A DNA stretch of 42,060 bases from Zelonia costaricensis (Eukaryota; Euglenozoa; Kinetoplastea; Trypanosomatida; Trypanosomatidae): positions 1 through 42,060 of the forward strand of contig JASAOO010003329.1 in NCBI GenBank assembly GCA_030849075.1. The letters run 5' to 3'. Positions 26,358 through 35,951 of the stretch are shown in pieces. Below the pieces are notes generated by a model. It ran no database searches and was not told the DNA's origin. It saw only the letters and a program-made list of their open reading frames with translations. The first letter of the stretch is position 1, and every line of letters begins with the position of its first letter. The translations under genes were made by a program, and so were the position numbers.

Positions 26358-29300
26358 ATGAACAGCGCGGGTCTGCCGCGCATGTCCCCAGTCGGGACCT
26401 CCGCGTCTCTGCGCGGGCACGCTACAGCGGCTTTGCCAACGCTGGCGGGCTCCTCCACGTTGTTGACGGTGGCGGCAGCAGCGCCATCGCCAGCGAGCGC
26501 CGCCGACGCGCGCGTTCGTCCTTCTCTGCTGGCGCGGCGGACTCCCTCGTCAAGCCGTGATCCCCATCGCGTGTGCCGCGCACACGTGGATCAGCTGTTG
26601 GAGCTGCTTGGCGAGCAGGTCGATCTCGCCCAGGCTATTCGCGCTGCGCTGCGCCTGACTTCTCTCAAGACAGACAAAGGGTCCAGTGACGTGGTGGGTG
26701 CCGTCCACGAGCATCAGCCTGCGTCGCCACATCTGTCGACACCCGCGTCTGTCCAGCACAACGCGGAGAACGTGCATCCAGCGCTGCGACGGGGGACAGA
26801 GAGGCTGTCGACCGGCTCGAGTCGCTCCGATCGCACGCACGAGTTTGACACGACGAGCGCGGCAGCGAATTCGTGTCCGCCGTCGTCATCATCGGCGGCC
26901 GAGGAGTCGGTGGCGCAGCGAGTGGGTCGCCTGCGCGTTCTCCACGAGGAGGCGACCCGCTTTGCGGCAGCGCGTTGCCTCCCGTCCCTCGCGGAGCTCC
27001 TCTCCACCTTCGATGCCTACTGGGCGTGGAAGGCGTCGAACGGCGAGACTGGTGACGTCGACGCACTCATGCAGGAGCAGCCCAATGCAGGACACCACCA
27101 GCATCAGCGGCAGCCCACCCTGTTGCGCCAGCGCTACGAACAGGTGCTGCGCGTCCGCGATGAGCTGGACAGCTTCCTGCAGCTGCATGGCGATGCCGTC
27201 CGTGCCATCGACGTGCAGCTCGCCCAGTGGCAGCACGATCAAGCGGCGTCGAGTGCTCCCACGCGTAAGCCGGAGAAAAGAACCCGCGTTCACGGTGAGG
27301 CCGGTCAGCAGAGGACGCGGTGCCACGAGTTCGAATCGTACATCTGCCAAATCGTCGAGGTAGCGCAGGCCACACGGCACGTTGCGCAGCTGCTGCAGGC
27401 GGCGTTGCAAGCCTTGTGCAGCCCCGCTCCGCGCACGGCAAGTGGTACCGAGCTCTCCGTGCACGAGCGACTCCGCCAGCGCGATGTCGTCAACGTCAAC
27501 GCGGCTGCACCGTCTGGTGCATGGAAACCAACGAATCGCGCGAGACTCGATCCCGCAGAGGCGGACACGGGGCTGTCAGCGGCTTTTCATGCAGAACCGT
27601 CTCCACCGCATCACTCGATCAGCTCCGCAACGCACACTCCCTCACCTGCGGCCACCCGCGTCCGCTCGCCACTGCTGCACGGCAACGACAACGAGGACGA
27701 GGACGAGGACAACACCCGCGACGGCAGCATCGCGTGGGCAGACGCCGTCTCGCCGCTCACCCCACCACCACCAGCAGCTGCTGCCGTTGCTGCCTCCGGT
27801 TCGCAGACAGCCGCAGCGAGCCCGGCGTCACCGGGGCCGCGCCCCGTTGAAGAGGAGAGCGAGGCGAGCTCTCGCCGTCATCACTGGCGTTCTCGCTGGA
27901 GCCATTCCACTAGCCACAACGGGTGCGGGTCTGTGTCGCAGTCACCAGACGCGGCATCCCCCGGCGTGCTCGACTTGGCGCCGATGAGCGTGTCACCGTC
28001 CATGTCCACCACCGCCGCCGTGTCGGTGTCGCCGCCGACGGTGCAGCGCCGGCCGGCGACTGCGACCTCGGACGTTGACGCAGGTGACACGGCGCCGTTG
28101 CCGTCGCGCGAGGTGAGCGAGGCGCGTGCGTCGCTGCACACCTCGCCCAGCGCCCTCGAAGACCGCGGCATCACGGCGGCTGTCTCACCCGTGGTCTACT
28201 GCACGGCCGCGCCGCAGCCAGTCGACATGCACGCCGGCGCATCACCACGCGCTGGCTGGCACCGCTCCCTCCGCAACGGCGTGCGCTCGCTGCTGGGCGA
28301 CTTGACCGCAGCGGAGGCGGTCCGCCCACCCACCGCTGCAGTGGACAGCGACCGGGCTGCCGTGTTCGTGCCGCCGGCCCAACATCAGCAGCAGCAGCGA
28401 GACCCATCACGCCCCGGCAGTGACGTCCAGCCTGCAGCTCGCGGCATCAGTGCGTCGACCTCGGCTTCACCGTCGCCGTCGCCACCGATGCCGTCGCGCG
28501 AGCGGAGTGTCACACTGCAGTCGAGGTCGCCGCTGCCGACGCGGACGCACGCCACCGCCTCGGAGCGTGGTGGCAGTGGCTCTTCGAGCAGTGACGGACT
28601 CGGGGGCGATGTCAGCGTGGGCCGCGCGGCGTCGGTGCCTGCGGTCTTGTGGCCGCGGCTAGCGCACACATCACACGAGCCTCCGGACCCGGCGGACGTG
28701 CAGGCGGCGGCAGCGGCGGGAGAGGCGATGAAGCCCAGCCGCAACGATGCCCCCCCAACTCTCTCATCAACGACAGCTGCGACACGCGAGGTGGACTCCG
28801 ATTTCTACACTTCACGTGCGCACGCAGCAGAGTCACGCACCTGTGAGCTAGCAGCAGAGTCGCCAACGGCGCGCGCAAGTGCGGCGCACGTGTGGGAGAA
28901 GACGTTCAGCCCCGCACCACTCGGGCTCGATGAAATCGAGGCGGAACTCGGCGCGACGCAGGAGCGGCTCGAACTGGCAGCCACCACGACCACGACAAGA
29001 CAGCGATCCTCACGAGTCGCCGCCGCCACCACCACCGCAGCAGCGGCAGCAGACACCGAATCGGTTGCGTCGCTGGAGGTCTCGTTGCACGAGGCGGTGC
29101 AAGTCGAGCTGACCGCGCTGCGCGCCGAGCAGCGGCACACGCTGCACCGGATGCACCAGGACATCCGCCACACCCTCGCTGAGATTGCGTCGACCGCGTC
29201 GGCGGTGGTGGCCAGCCGCAGTCAGAGCAGCCACAGCCGCACCAGCAGCCGCACACGTTCAGAGGGGGTGCAGACGGGGGAGATGCACGAAGAGCGACAC

Positions 29301-31988
29301 GCTGCAGCTCAGCGAGCTGACGAAGGAAGTGCAGGGGACCAGGAGACTGCGGCACGGGGACGGCGCACTGCGGCAGCTCAGACAGCGGCGCCCGTCCCGC
29401 CTCCGCCATCAGCGCCACCGGCTGCGCCGCGGTCCACTGCAGCTCTGCAAGGTCAGCTGGTCGAGGCGGAGGCGCGAGCGGCGCGGCTCGAGCAGCAGAC
29501 CTTGACACTGAAGAAGCGGCTCTGGGTGGCTGAGATGCTCGACACCGCGGTGGAGGGCAGGAGACGCAGCGACGAGACCGCCGCACCGCAGCGGCGGCGG
29601 CGCGTCCTCTCGTTGCGGGACGCCTTCGTGTTCGGCCCGTCCCGCAACGCGGACGATGCCGAGGACGCGGGGGAGGAGGAGGTGGATCTTGGGGACGACG
29701 CCGGGGCCGAGGCGGAGGCGGCGGCCATGGCGTACCTCGTGGACCGCCAGCTGGGCTGGCGAGAAGCAACGCGTTCACGCGGCGGGAGCGTGCAGCCGCG
29801 TGGCGGGGAAGGACACAGGGCGGCTCACGCTGCTCGTCACTCGCCACAAGCTCCATGGCTCAACACGGCGGCGAGTGACGGCGCGAGTCCGGGCGGCGTG
29901 TGGCGGGAAGGCTCGCAGGATGCTAAGTACTTCGACGACGACAACAACGGCGGCAGCGGCTGCATCGGCGTCGCGCTCCGGCATCTCTCGAGTGCAGCAT
30001 CAGCGCGATCGCCGTGGATTCGGCAGAAGCGGGCTTCCATCTTTGACCTCCTGCGACAGGGGCCGCCGGCACCTCCGGGGAGCAGCACGACCGCGACGTC
30101 ACCCGCGGCCCCCACGGCAACGGCAGCCGTGCCTGCCCTGACGCCGCCACCCCCGTTGCGGCCGCTGCCCGATGCCAGCCTGGCCAAAGGCGTGGACGGG
30201 GCATCCGCGCCGCGGCTCCACTCGCACACAACAGCGCCGCGTGGCGTGGTACCACCAGCGGCGTCTGCTGAGCTGCACCGCCACCCGTACAGCACCAGCC
30301 CCATCTCAACAACTGAGGCCCGTCCCGCCTCGTCATCGCGTGCAGCACCCAACGCGACCTCTCAGTACTACGCCGCGATCTCCAGTCACGGCGGTGGCCA
30401 CGCTGATGAGGCTCGCCGCGGCGTCCCCACAAGTTACACCCACCCCCACGTGCACCGCAGCGATGACGGCCCGCGGTCCCCTGCCGCGGCGTGCTCGTCG
30501 CTGCGAGCCGCGCAGGTGCTCGAGAACGCGCGGCGCCTTCTCCAGAACCGCAGTGCGGCGATCGGGGCAGCGCAGGGGAGCGGTGCGCACGCGTGGGGTG
30601 CCGAGGCTGAGAACGAGCGCGGCGACCTGCGGCGACGCAGTGGGGAAGAGGTGCCAAGTCGTGCCGCCGCAGCGCCACCGGGTCGGTGGGGCGAGCACGT
30701 CGAGCTGCACGACGGCACATCGCCGTCACCGCGCGGCGCCTCTCACGAAGGCGTCGATCAACGGGAGACGGCATCCGTGCGGCCGAGCCCTCCGAGCACG
30801 CGCACGCGTCATGACGGCAGCGCGCTCCGTGACGAGCAGATCGCAGGCCGTGGTGGGCGCTACCGCGGCGCAGAGTCCCCAGAGAGCGTCTATCACGACT
30901 ACGACACCTCGCCGTGTGCCCCAGTGGCCTACTCGGCGAGCAAGCTGCCGCGCTCCTCGTCGGAGCGAGACGCAGGCACGGCTTCCCCGCCTGCACGGCC
31001 GCACGCGCAGGCGACCACGCCGCCGCAACACCGTCGGGTGGACAGCGCCACGTCACCCATCACTCGCACGAGCAACGACGGCGACAGCGACAGTCTCGGC
31101 GGCAGCGGCAGCACCAGCGAAGGCACATCATCGACGTCCTCTTCCCCGATCAGAGCGAAGGTGGGGGAGAGCGGCAGGGCACTTGCGCGGGGGATGCAGC
31201 AGCAGCAGCGGCGCAGCAGGAGTTCAACGGCCACTTCACGCGCGGACTCTGCGTCTTCGCCTCACACGACTGAAACACACCACACGCAGCGCTACCGCAG
31301 CCCACCCTCGCCGTCGCCGGAGGCTCTTCGCGCGGCCCGGCACTCCCGCCACGACCGCTACAGGGACGGCGATGCCAGTGAGGCTCGCGAGCGGGATGAC
31401 GCCGCTGGGCCGGCTGTCTCGTCGAGTTGCAGCACAAGTCGGCGGAGTGCATCGCTGGCCTCCTCCCATGCGTCGGCTGAGAAGCAGCTCATGGACACGC
31501 TGACCGATCAGGCCTCCACGCTGCACGCGGCCCTGCAGCAGCTGCAGGAGCAGCAGCGGCAACTCCGCGAGAAACACGCGCAAGTGCAGCAAGCGGTAAA
31601 GCGGGCCGCCTCGGCACGCGCCCCGGCAGCAGCATCCATTCTCGTGCACCGTGGCCGGGGTGGTGGAGGGGGCCGTCGGGGCGTCGCGAGTGCTGCTGGA
31701 CGTCGTGGCTCGCATGGAACGCACTTCCGCCCATCGAGCGGCAACAACAGCAGCAGCGATGGTGAGGAGGCGGAGGCGGAGGCGGAGGCGGAGGCGGAGG
31801 ACGAGGCCGTCATCCACAGCGGCGGTGCGGGTAGTCGTGGCGGCCCTGCAGCGGCGGAGCTCCATCGTCTGCTGGGGCGCTTCGCCATGGCGGAGTCGAC
31901 CTTGGCGGAGCGGGAGCAGCGCATCCGACACGCACTGCGCGTGGTACGGCGGCAGCGGGATGCACTGCTGCGTGACGACCTTCTGTAG
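26358..31988 (+). CDS. Large low-complexity and coiled-coil protein (1876 residues), function unknown
   Basis: I do not recognise a family. Helical segments with coiled-coil character occur near the N-terminus (about 76-106, VDQLLELLGEQVDLAQAIR; 185-225; and 257-300, YEQVLRVRDELDSFLQLHGD), in the middle (902-953, VELTALRAEQRHTLHRMHQD; 1030-1063, AEARAARLEQQTLTLKKRL) and at the C-terminus (1709-1755, LQQLQEQQRQLREKHAQVQQ; 1834-1876, ESTLAEREQRIRHALRVVRR). The rest is disordered, rich in Ser, Ala, Pro, Arg and Thr, with many SP and TP sites. A GGAGGC hexamer repeat near the 3' end codes for an Ala/Glu run. No membrane span or signal peptide is seen. The layout suits a scaffold or cytoskeletal protein, which is inference. 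The start is the first ATG after the predicted splice acceptor. Confidence 0.87.
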   Translation: MNSAGLPRMSPVGTSASLRGHATAALPTLAGSSTLLTVAAAAPSPASAADARVRPSLLARRTPSSSRDPHRVCRAHVDQLLELLGEQVDLAQAIRAALRLTSLKTDKGSSDVVGAVHEHQPASPHLSTPASVQHNAENVHPALRRGTERLSTGSSRSDRTHEFDTTSAAANSCPPSSSSAAEESVAQRVGRLRVLHEEATRFAAARCLPSLAELLSTFDAYWAWKASNGETGDVDALMQEQPNAGHHQHQRQPTLLRQRYEQVLRVRDELDSFLQLHGDAVRAIDVQLAQWQHDQAASSAPTRKPEKRTRVHGEAGQQRTRCHEFESYICQIVEVAQATRHVAQLLQAALQALCSPAPRTASGTELSVHERLRQRDVVNVNAAAPSGAWKPTNRARLDPAEADTGLSAAFHAEPSPPHHSISSATHTPSPAATRVRSPLLHGNDNEDEDEDNTRDGSIAWADAVSPLTPPPPAAAAVAASGSQTAAASPASPGPRPVEEESEASSRRHHWRSRWSHSTSHNGCGSVSQSPDAASPGVLDLAPMSVSPSMSTTAAVSVSPPTVQRRPATATSDVDAGDTAPLPSREVSEARASLHTSPSALEDRGITAAVSPVVYCTAAPQPVDMHAGASPRAGWHRSLRNGVRSLLGDLTAAEAVRPPTAAVDSDRAAVFVPPAQHQQQQRDPSRPGSDVQPAARGISASTSASPSPSPPMPSRERSVTLQSRSPLPTRTHATASERGGSGSSSSDGLGGDVSVGRAASVPAVLWPRLAHTSHEPPDPADVQAAAAAGEAMKPSRNDAPPTLSSTTAATREVDSDFYTSRAHAAESRTCELAAESPTARASAAHVWEKTFSPAPLGLDEIEAELGATQERLELAATTTTTRQRSSRVAAATTTAAAAADTESVASLEVSLHEAVQVELTALRAEQRHTLHRMHQDIRHTLAEIASTASAVVASRSQSSHSRTSSRTRSEGVQTGEMHEERHAAAQRADEGSAGDQETAARGRRTAAAQTAAPVPPPPSAPPAAPRSTAALQGQLVEAEARAARLEQQTLTLKKRLWVAEMLDTAVEGRRRSDETAAPQRRRRVLSLRDAFVFGPSRNADDAEDAGEEEVDLGDDAGAEAEAAAMAYLVDRQLGWREATRSRGGSVQPRGGEGHRAAHAARHSPQAPWLNTAASDGASPGGVWREGSQDAKYFDDDNNGGSGCIGVALRHLSSAASARSPWIRQKRASIFDLLRQGPPAPPGSSTTATSPAAPTATAAVPALTPPPPLRPLPDASLAKGVDGASAPRLHSHTTAPRGVVPPAASAELHRHPYSTSPISTTEARPASSSRAAPNATSQYYAAISSHGGGHADEARRGVPTSYTHPHVHRSDDGPRSPAAACSSLRAAQVLENARRLLQNRSAAIGAAQGSGAHAWGAEAENERGDLRRRSGEEVPSRAAAAPPGRWGEHVELHDGTSPSPRGASHEGVDQRETASVRPSPPSTRTRHDGSALRDEQIAGRGGRYRGAESPESVYHDYDTSPCAPVAYSASKLPRSSSERDAGTASPPARPHAQATTPPQHRRVDSATSPITRTSNDGDSDSLGGSGSTSEGTSSTSSSPIRAKVGESGRALARGMQQQQRRSRSSTATSRADSASSPHTTETHHTQRYRSPPSPSPEALRAARHSRHDRYRDGDASEARERDDAAGPAVSSSCSTSRRSASLASSHASAEKQLMDTLTDQASTLHAALQQLQEQQRQLREKHAQVQQAVKRAASARAPAAASILVHRGRGGGGGRRGVASAAGRRGSHGTHFRPSSGNNSSSDGEEAEAEAEAEAEDEAVIHSGGAGSRGGPAAAELHRLLGRFAMAESTLAEREQRIRHALRVVRRQRDALLRDDLL
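31766..31795 (+). repeat. GGAGGC hexanucleotide repeat, five units
   Basis: Five perfect GGAGGC units, with a partial sixth to 31800, lie inside the coding sequence and encode alternating Glu and Ala. Being in frame, changes in unit number would not break the protein. It may be length-variable between strains. Confidence 0.85.
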
Positions 31989-32101
31989 CCGCCGCCGCAA
32001 CGCGCACGACACAAACCACACGAAAAGAGGGAGACCTGACACACGCTGATGAGGGCGAAGGGGGGAGGGTTGTCCGACGGTGGTGTTGCTTGCACACGCA
32101 C

Positions 32102-32106
<5 letters not shown>

Positions 32107-32136
<30 letters not shown>
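32107..32136 (+). repeat. (CA)15 microsatellite
   Basis: The longest uninterrupted CA dinucleotide tract in the window, flanked by CACACG and CTCGCA. It is likely to vary in length. Confidence 0.9.
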
Positions 32137-32139
<3 letters not shown>

Positions 32140-32687
32140 GCACACCTCGCTCCTTCTCCTGGTTTTCACGGATGAGTCGGCTGGCGCCAATGCCTGAGGG
32201 GTGGGGGGTTATGGCCTCTGCCGTAAGCGGCAGCACTCAGAGGGAAGGCAGCCAGCTGCTCGGTGGCATGAGGGGCTGGGGCTGCACGTGACGAACGAAA
32301 TCACAAATGGGCCGTTTGGTAAGCGAGGTCTTCTTCTCCGTCATCAGTGTGCCCTTTGAACGACTCCTTCTTCCCATCTGTGCACACGTTCTCTTCCACG
32401 CTGCGGAGCACACACCTAGTCAACTCCGTCGTCAGCGGCAGTGGCAGGCAAACACACCCTCATAGACCTCTGTCCTCTTCGGTGCTGCCCTCTCTCACTC
32501 AACCTCACGCACCGGGGCACATCCCCGCCCTGGTCATCTTCATAGAGAGCAGGTGACGGAGCCGGGCGACAGCATCACTCGTGCCGGTGTGCGCCAGTAG
32601 AGTAGATCGTGCGGTCTGTGAAGCACCGCGTTCCCCTCCCTCACCTCCTCCTCCCTGTTACGTTCACACACGCACACACACGCACAC

Positions 32688-32689
32688 AG
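32688..32689 (+). other. Predicted trans-splice acceptor AG, epsilon-tubulin
   Basis: AG after a pyrimidine tract (32632-32660) and a CA tract; it leaves a leader of about 51 bases. The AG at 32737-32738, after the T-rich tract at 32694-32713, would leave only two bases and is less likely. Confidence 0.5.
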
Positions 32690-32740
32690 AAGATTCCCCT
32701 TTTTTCTTCTTCTTGCGCACTCGTGCGGCACGCGCCAGCG

Positions 32741-34153
32741 ATGCCACGCGAGATTGTGACGGTGCAGGTGGGCCAGTGCGGCAACCAGCTGGGCCAGCGC
32801 TGGTTCGACGTGATGCTGCAGGAGCACAGGGCCTACCCGCAGTACCCCGAGGCCCGCGACGCCGTCTTCCTGGAGGACGTCAACCATCCGGGCAAGCTCA
32901 AGGCGCGGTGCGTGGCGGTGGACATGGAGCAGGGCGTGCTGCACGCGATGCTGCGCGGCCCGCTCAAGGACATCTTCGACTCGAACTTCTTCGTCTCGGA
33001 CGTCAGCGGTGCGGGCAACAACTGGGCGGTGGGGCACATGGAGTACGGCGACCGCTACGTCGACGCGATTGCGGACTCGGTGCGCAGCCAGGTGGAGCAG
33101 TGTGACTGCATCCAGTCCTTCTTCGTGATGCACTCGCTGAGCGGCGGCACGGGATCGGGGCTCGGCACGCGGGTGCTGGGCATGCTGGAGGACGAGTTCC
33201 CGCACGTGTTCCGCATCTGCCCGGTCGTGCTGCCGTCCGAGGTGGACGACGTCGTGACGGCGCCCTACAACAGCTGTTTCTCGCTGAAGGAGCTGGTCGA
33301 ACACGCCGACTGCGTCCTGCCTCTGGACAACGACGCACTTGCCCGCATGGCGGACCGCGCCCTCGGCGGGCGCAAGGGGCGCGGCGTCATGGCGACGAAC
33401 GGGGTGCCACAGCGGCACGCCTTCTCTGCCGCGCAGCCGACGGACACCAAAGGGCTGCCCTACGACTCGATGAACGGACTCGTCGCCCAGCTGCTGAGCA
33501 ACTTGACGTGCGCGATGCGATTCCCTGGGCCGCTGAACATGGACATCAACGAGATCACCACGAACCTCGTCCCCTACCCGCGGCTGCACCTCCTCACCGC
33601 TGCGATCGCGCCGCTGAGCGTGTCCAGCAAGCACGCCGCAGTGGGGCCGCGCTCCTTCGATGCGATGGTGGCGGCATGCCTCGAGTCGGCGCATCAGTTC
33701 GTCGACGTCCGCCACGGCGAGGGCAGCGCCGTCACGCGCGACGCGGGCAAGACACTGGCGACGGCGCTGATTGCCCGCGGTCCGCAGACCACCGTGGGCG
33801 ACCTCACCCGAGCCGTGGGCCGGCTGCGGGAGCAGCTGGAGATGCCGTACTGGAACGAGGACGGCTTCAAGACGGCGTTGTGTGGGGTGAGCCCGCTTGG
33901 CCACAAGGACTCGATGCTGCTGCTGGCCAACAACTGCGCCATTCGCGGAAAGATCGAGGCGATGCTGGCCAAGTATCAGCGCCTCTACTCGGTTCGCTCG
34001 CACGTGCACCACTACCAGCAGTACCTGTCCGATGCGTACTTCGCCCACACAATCGAGACGCTGCAGACGCTGGTGGACGACTACGCGTACCTGGACACGG
34101 CGGCGCCGCCGAAGGACGTGCCGCGCAGCATGAAGGACCTCGTCTTCTACTGA
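32741..34153 (+). CDS. Epsilon-tubulin
   Basis: This encodes 470 residues, the usual size for epsilon-tubulin. The start MPREIVTVQVGQCGNQLG carries the tubulin N-terminal nucleotide-binding motif QVGQCGNQ, and GGTGSG at residues 135-140 is the phosphate-binding loop. Features pointing to epsilon rather than alpha, beta, gamma or delta are VDMEQGVLHAMLRGPLKDIF, SGAGNNWAVGHMEYG, the CDCIQSFFVMHSLSGG run, and EHADCVLPLDNDAL, which match the epsilon type as I know it. The C-terminus lacks the acidic tail of alpha and beta tubulins. Epsilon-tubulin acts at basal bodies and centrioles, where it is needed for doublet and triplet microtubules. The frame is open to 32609, but the conserved tubulin beginning fixes the start at 32741. 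Delta-tubulin is the main alternative and fits less well. Confidence 0.93.
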   Translation: MPREIVTVQVGQCGNQLGQRWFDVMLQEHRAYPQYPEARDAVFLEDVNHPGKLKARCVAVDMEQGVLHAMLRGPLKDIFDSNFFVSDVSGAGNNWAVGHMEYGDRYVDAIADSVRSQVEQCDCIQSFFVMHSLSGGTGSGLGTRVLGMLEDEFPHVFRICPVVLPSEVDDVVTAPYNSCFSLKELVEHADCVLPLDNDALARMADRALGGRKGRGVMATNGVPQRHAFSAAQPTDTKGLPYDSMNGLVAQLLSNLTCAMRFPGPLNMDINEITTNLVPYPRLHLLTAAIAPLSVSSKHAAVGPRSFDAMVAACLESAHQFVDVRHGEGSAVTRDAGKTLATALIARGPQTTVGDLTRAVGRLREQLEMPYWNEDGFKTALCGVSPLGHKDSMLLLANNCAIRGKIEAMLAKYQRLYSVRSHVHHYQQYLSDAYFAHTIETLQTLVDDYAYLDTAAPPKDVPRSMKDLVFY

Positions 34154-34471
34154 CACTCCCCCGCAGCCCCCTTCATGGTCGTCTGCTGTGAAGCTTCGTT
34201 GCGTGCCGCCTCCTTCTTCCTTTTTGTGCTGTTGCTTTCTCTCTGCTCAACGCTGCTCGACTGTGGCGCGGCTCTCCGTGATGTGACGTGGCGGCAGTGA
34301 CGGCGACGGTGCAACGTGTGGGTCGCTCTACGCGGCGTGTGGCACGTCTGCGTGTGTGTGTGTGTGTGTGCATGAGTGGAGAGATGCGCACCGTATCTCG
34401 TGCTGTTGCGCGCAAGGATGCAAGATCGACTGCTTGACGACGCACACTTCGAGTCGACACGGCGGCTTTTC

Positions 34472-34484
34472 AAAAAAAAAAAAA
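34472..34484 (+). repeat. A13 homopolymer tract
   Basis: Thirteen A in a row in a GC-rich, pyrimidine-rich region, preceded by CTTTTC. It lies 319 bases after the epsilon-tubulin stop. An A-rich tail of an old retroposon (SIDER type) is possible but no other retroposon hallmark was recognised. Confidence 0.8.
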
Positions 34485-34906
34485 GAGTAACACACATGAT
34501 GCACGTGGCACCGTTGCCCACGTCTTGCAGGCTGGCGTGAACCCGGTGTTCAGCCCCTGTGTGTGTGTGTGTGTGAAATCCCTCGAAAGACTTCTTGCAC
34601 CTGCATCACTACACCTGTTTGACCGTACCTCTCCTCCACCTGTGCCCCCCCCTCCCCTCCGTTGTCTCCCTTCGCAAAGTGGTTGCGGCCGACTTCACCC
34701 AGCGTGTGCGTCCCCGCCCACACAGTGTTATCTCTGTTCTAGTCGCCGACTCGTGATCGCCGCACACGCAGCATCGCGGCAGCATCCAGCTTCATCCCCC
34801 CCTCTCCACCACTCCGGCTCTTGTGACGCCATCGCTGCTGCCAGCGGGCGTGAACTTGTGACGTCGTCGGTGGTGCACTCACCCTTTCTCTCTTGCTGGC
34901 GCACCC

Positions 34907-34908
34907 AG
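34907..34908 (+). other. Predicted trans-splice acceptor AG, p28 gene
   Basis: First AG after the CT-rich tract at 34881-34897; it leaves a 35-base leader and removes the upstream in-frame ATG at 34893 from the mRNA. Confidence 0.62.
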
Positions 34909-34943
34909 GCACATCGGCCGTAGCATTCGACTCTCCTCCAGAA

Positions 34944-35948
34944 ATGCGGAGTGCGACGGGTAGCACACTCGCCACCGCCGGGGCCGCGCCGGCGCGTCGT
35001 CCGCAGCCCCCTGCGTCGCGCAACATGTCGACGACGAAGACCATCACGGCGCGCAGCTCGACCGCGGGGGAGGGCAACAGCGACGCCGACCTCAGCGCCT
35101 CGAAGCGCCCTGGCAATGCCGGGCCCACCGTGGAGGACCTCCGTGAGGCGATCCTGCAGCTGCTGCCGCGGCGCGGGGGCGACGAGGCGGACGGCGGCGC
35201 GAGCTTCATCGATGTAGAGGGCCCGGCGGACCCGAAGGAGTCGCTGATCCGGTACGACATCCCGTACGCCCCAGGCGACCCGAAGCGGTCCCTCAAGCTG
35301 CGCAAGTCACTCGGCCGCGGCGCCGAGGAGCGCGTTGTGGACCCGAACGTGCGGGTCGTGGTGGACAGCTTCATCACGCCACGGCGGTGGGTCGATCCGC
35401 AGAGTGGGGTGGTCTGGGTCCAGCACGCGAGCCCGTTCCCCTCCACCCGCATTGAGGCCGCAGAGACACAGCAGCAGCTGCACAGCCAGCTCGCGGCGCA
35501 CCAAGCCCGCCGCACCGGCACGAGCCCAATCCGGTCACTGCTGGTGGCGGAGTGCATGCTGGAGGTGCTGCGGCAGGTGACGGCGGAGTGCTGGGAGCGC
35601 GGCCTGCTGCTGCTGCACGTGCACTCGGAGCGGGTCGCGGCGCAGGCGGCGCACCGGCGACTCTTCGAAAGTCGCGTCGGCCACGCCTTCCGGCTGGCGC
35701 TGAAGGGTGAGAAGGACGTGGCCAAGGTGGAGGAGGACATGGCGGCACTGCGGGCGCGAATCGAGCTGCTGGGGCAGCAGGAGGCGGAGCTGCGCCAGCA
35801 ATGCAGCGAGTTCGAGCGCCACGCCGAGGAGCAGGTGCTGATCGCAAACAGGAAGCACAACGACGCCCTCACGAAGCTGAAGCGCGAGGGCGTTCAGAAG
35901 CGGGCGCAGCTGGAGCAGCAACTTGTCATCCCGCCCAACCTTCAGTAG
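34944..35948 (+). CDS. Axonemal inner-arm dynein light chain p28 (DNALI1 family)
   Basis: This encodes 334 residues. The family signatures appear in order: SLIRYDIPYAP (residues 100-110), then ITPRRWVDPQSGVVWVQHAS with PFPSTR (about 144-170), then ARRTGTSPIR and AECMLEVLRQV, then ECWERGLLLLHV (about 214-225), and a C-terminal coiled coil from about 250 to 328 (EEDMAALRARIELLGQQEAE, KHNDALTKLKREG). p28 binds the heavy chains of single-headed inner-arm dyneins and is required to place them on outer doublet microtubules, so it contributes to flagellar beating. Animal homologues are about 260-280 residues; the excess is mainly an N-terminal Ala/Ser/Pro-rich extension and a charged insertion around 111-143. 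The ATG at 34944 is chosen because the splice acceptor falls after the earlier ATG at 34893; MSTTKT at 35026 is another possible start. Confidence 0.94.
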   Translation: MRSATGSTLATAGAAPARRPQPPASRNMSTTKTITARSSTAGEGNSDADLSASKRPGNAGPTVEDLREAILQLLPRRGGDEADGGASFIDVEGPADPKESLIRYDIPYAPGDPKRSLKLRKSLGRGAEERVVDPNVRVVVDSFITPRRWVDPQSGVVWVQHASPFPSTRIEAAETQQQLHSQLAAHQARRTGTSPIRSLLVAECMLEVLRQVTAECWERGLLLLHVHSERVAAQAAHRRLFESRVGHAFRLALKGEKDVAKVEEDMAALRARIELLGQQEAELRQQCSEFERHAEEQVLIANRKHNDALTKLKREGVQKRAQLEQQLVIPPNLQ

Positions 35949-35951
35949 CGA

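Larger units (their letters stand above)
31989..32740 (+). other. Intergenic region before epsilon-tubulin
   Basis: No gene supported. It holds a (CA)15 tract at 32107-32136 and a second CA-rich tract at 32665-32688. A pyrimidine-rich stretch (about 32632-32660) precedes the likely splice acceptor. Confidence 0.65.
34154..34943 (+). other. Intergenic region before the p28 dynein light-chain gene
   Basis: No gene supported. (GT)n tracts lie at 34352-34370 and 34559-34575, and a run of 13 A at 34472-34484. A CT-rich tract at 34881-34897 precedes the splice acceptor. Confidence 0.65.

Noticed and set aside
27320..27340. A TTCGAATC-like sequence resembling a tRNA B box
   Set aside because: It lies inside the coding sequence of the 1876-residue protein and no cloverleaf or A box is present.
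32107..32136. (CA)15 and other dinucleotide tracts as part of a CRISPR-like or satellite array
   Set aside because: They are simple microsatellites without spacers; the organism is a eukaryote.
32741..34153. Delta-tubulin as an alternative identity
   Set aside because: The SGAGNNWAVGH and EHADCVLPLDN stretches and the overall length fit epsilon-tubulin better than delta-tubulin.
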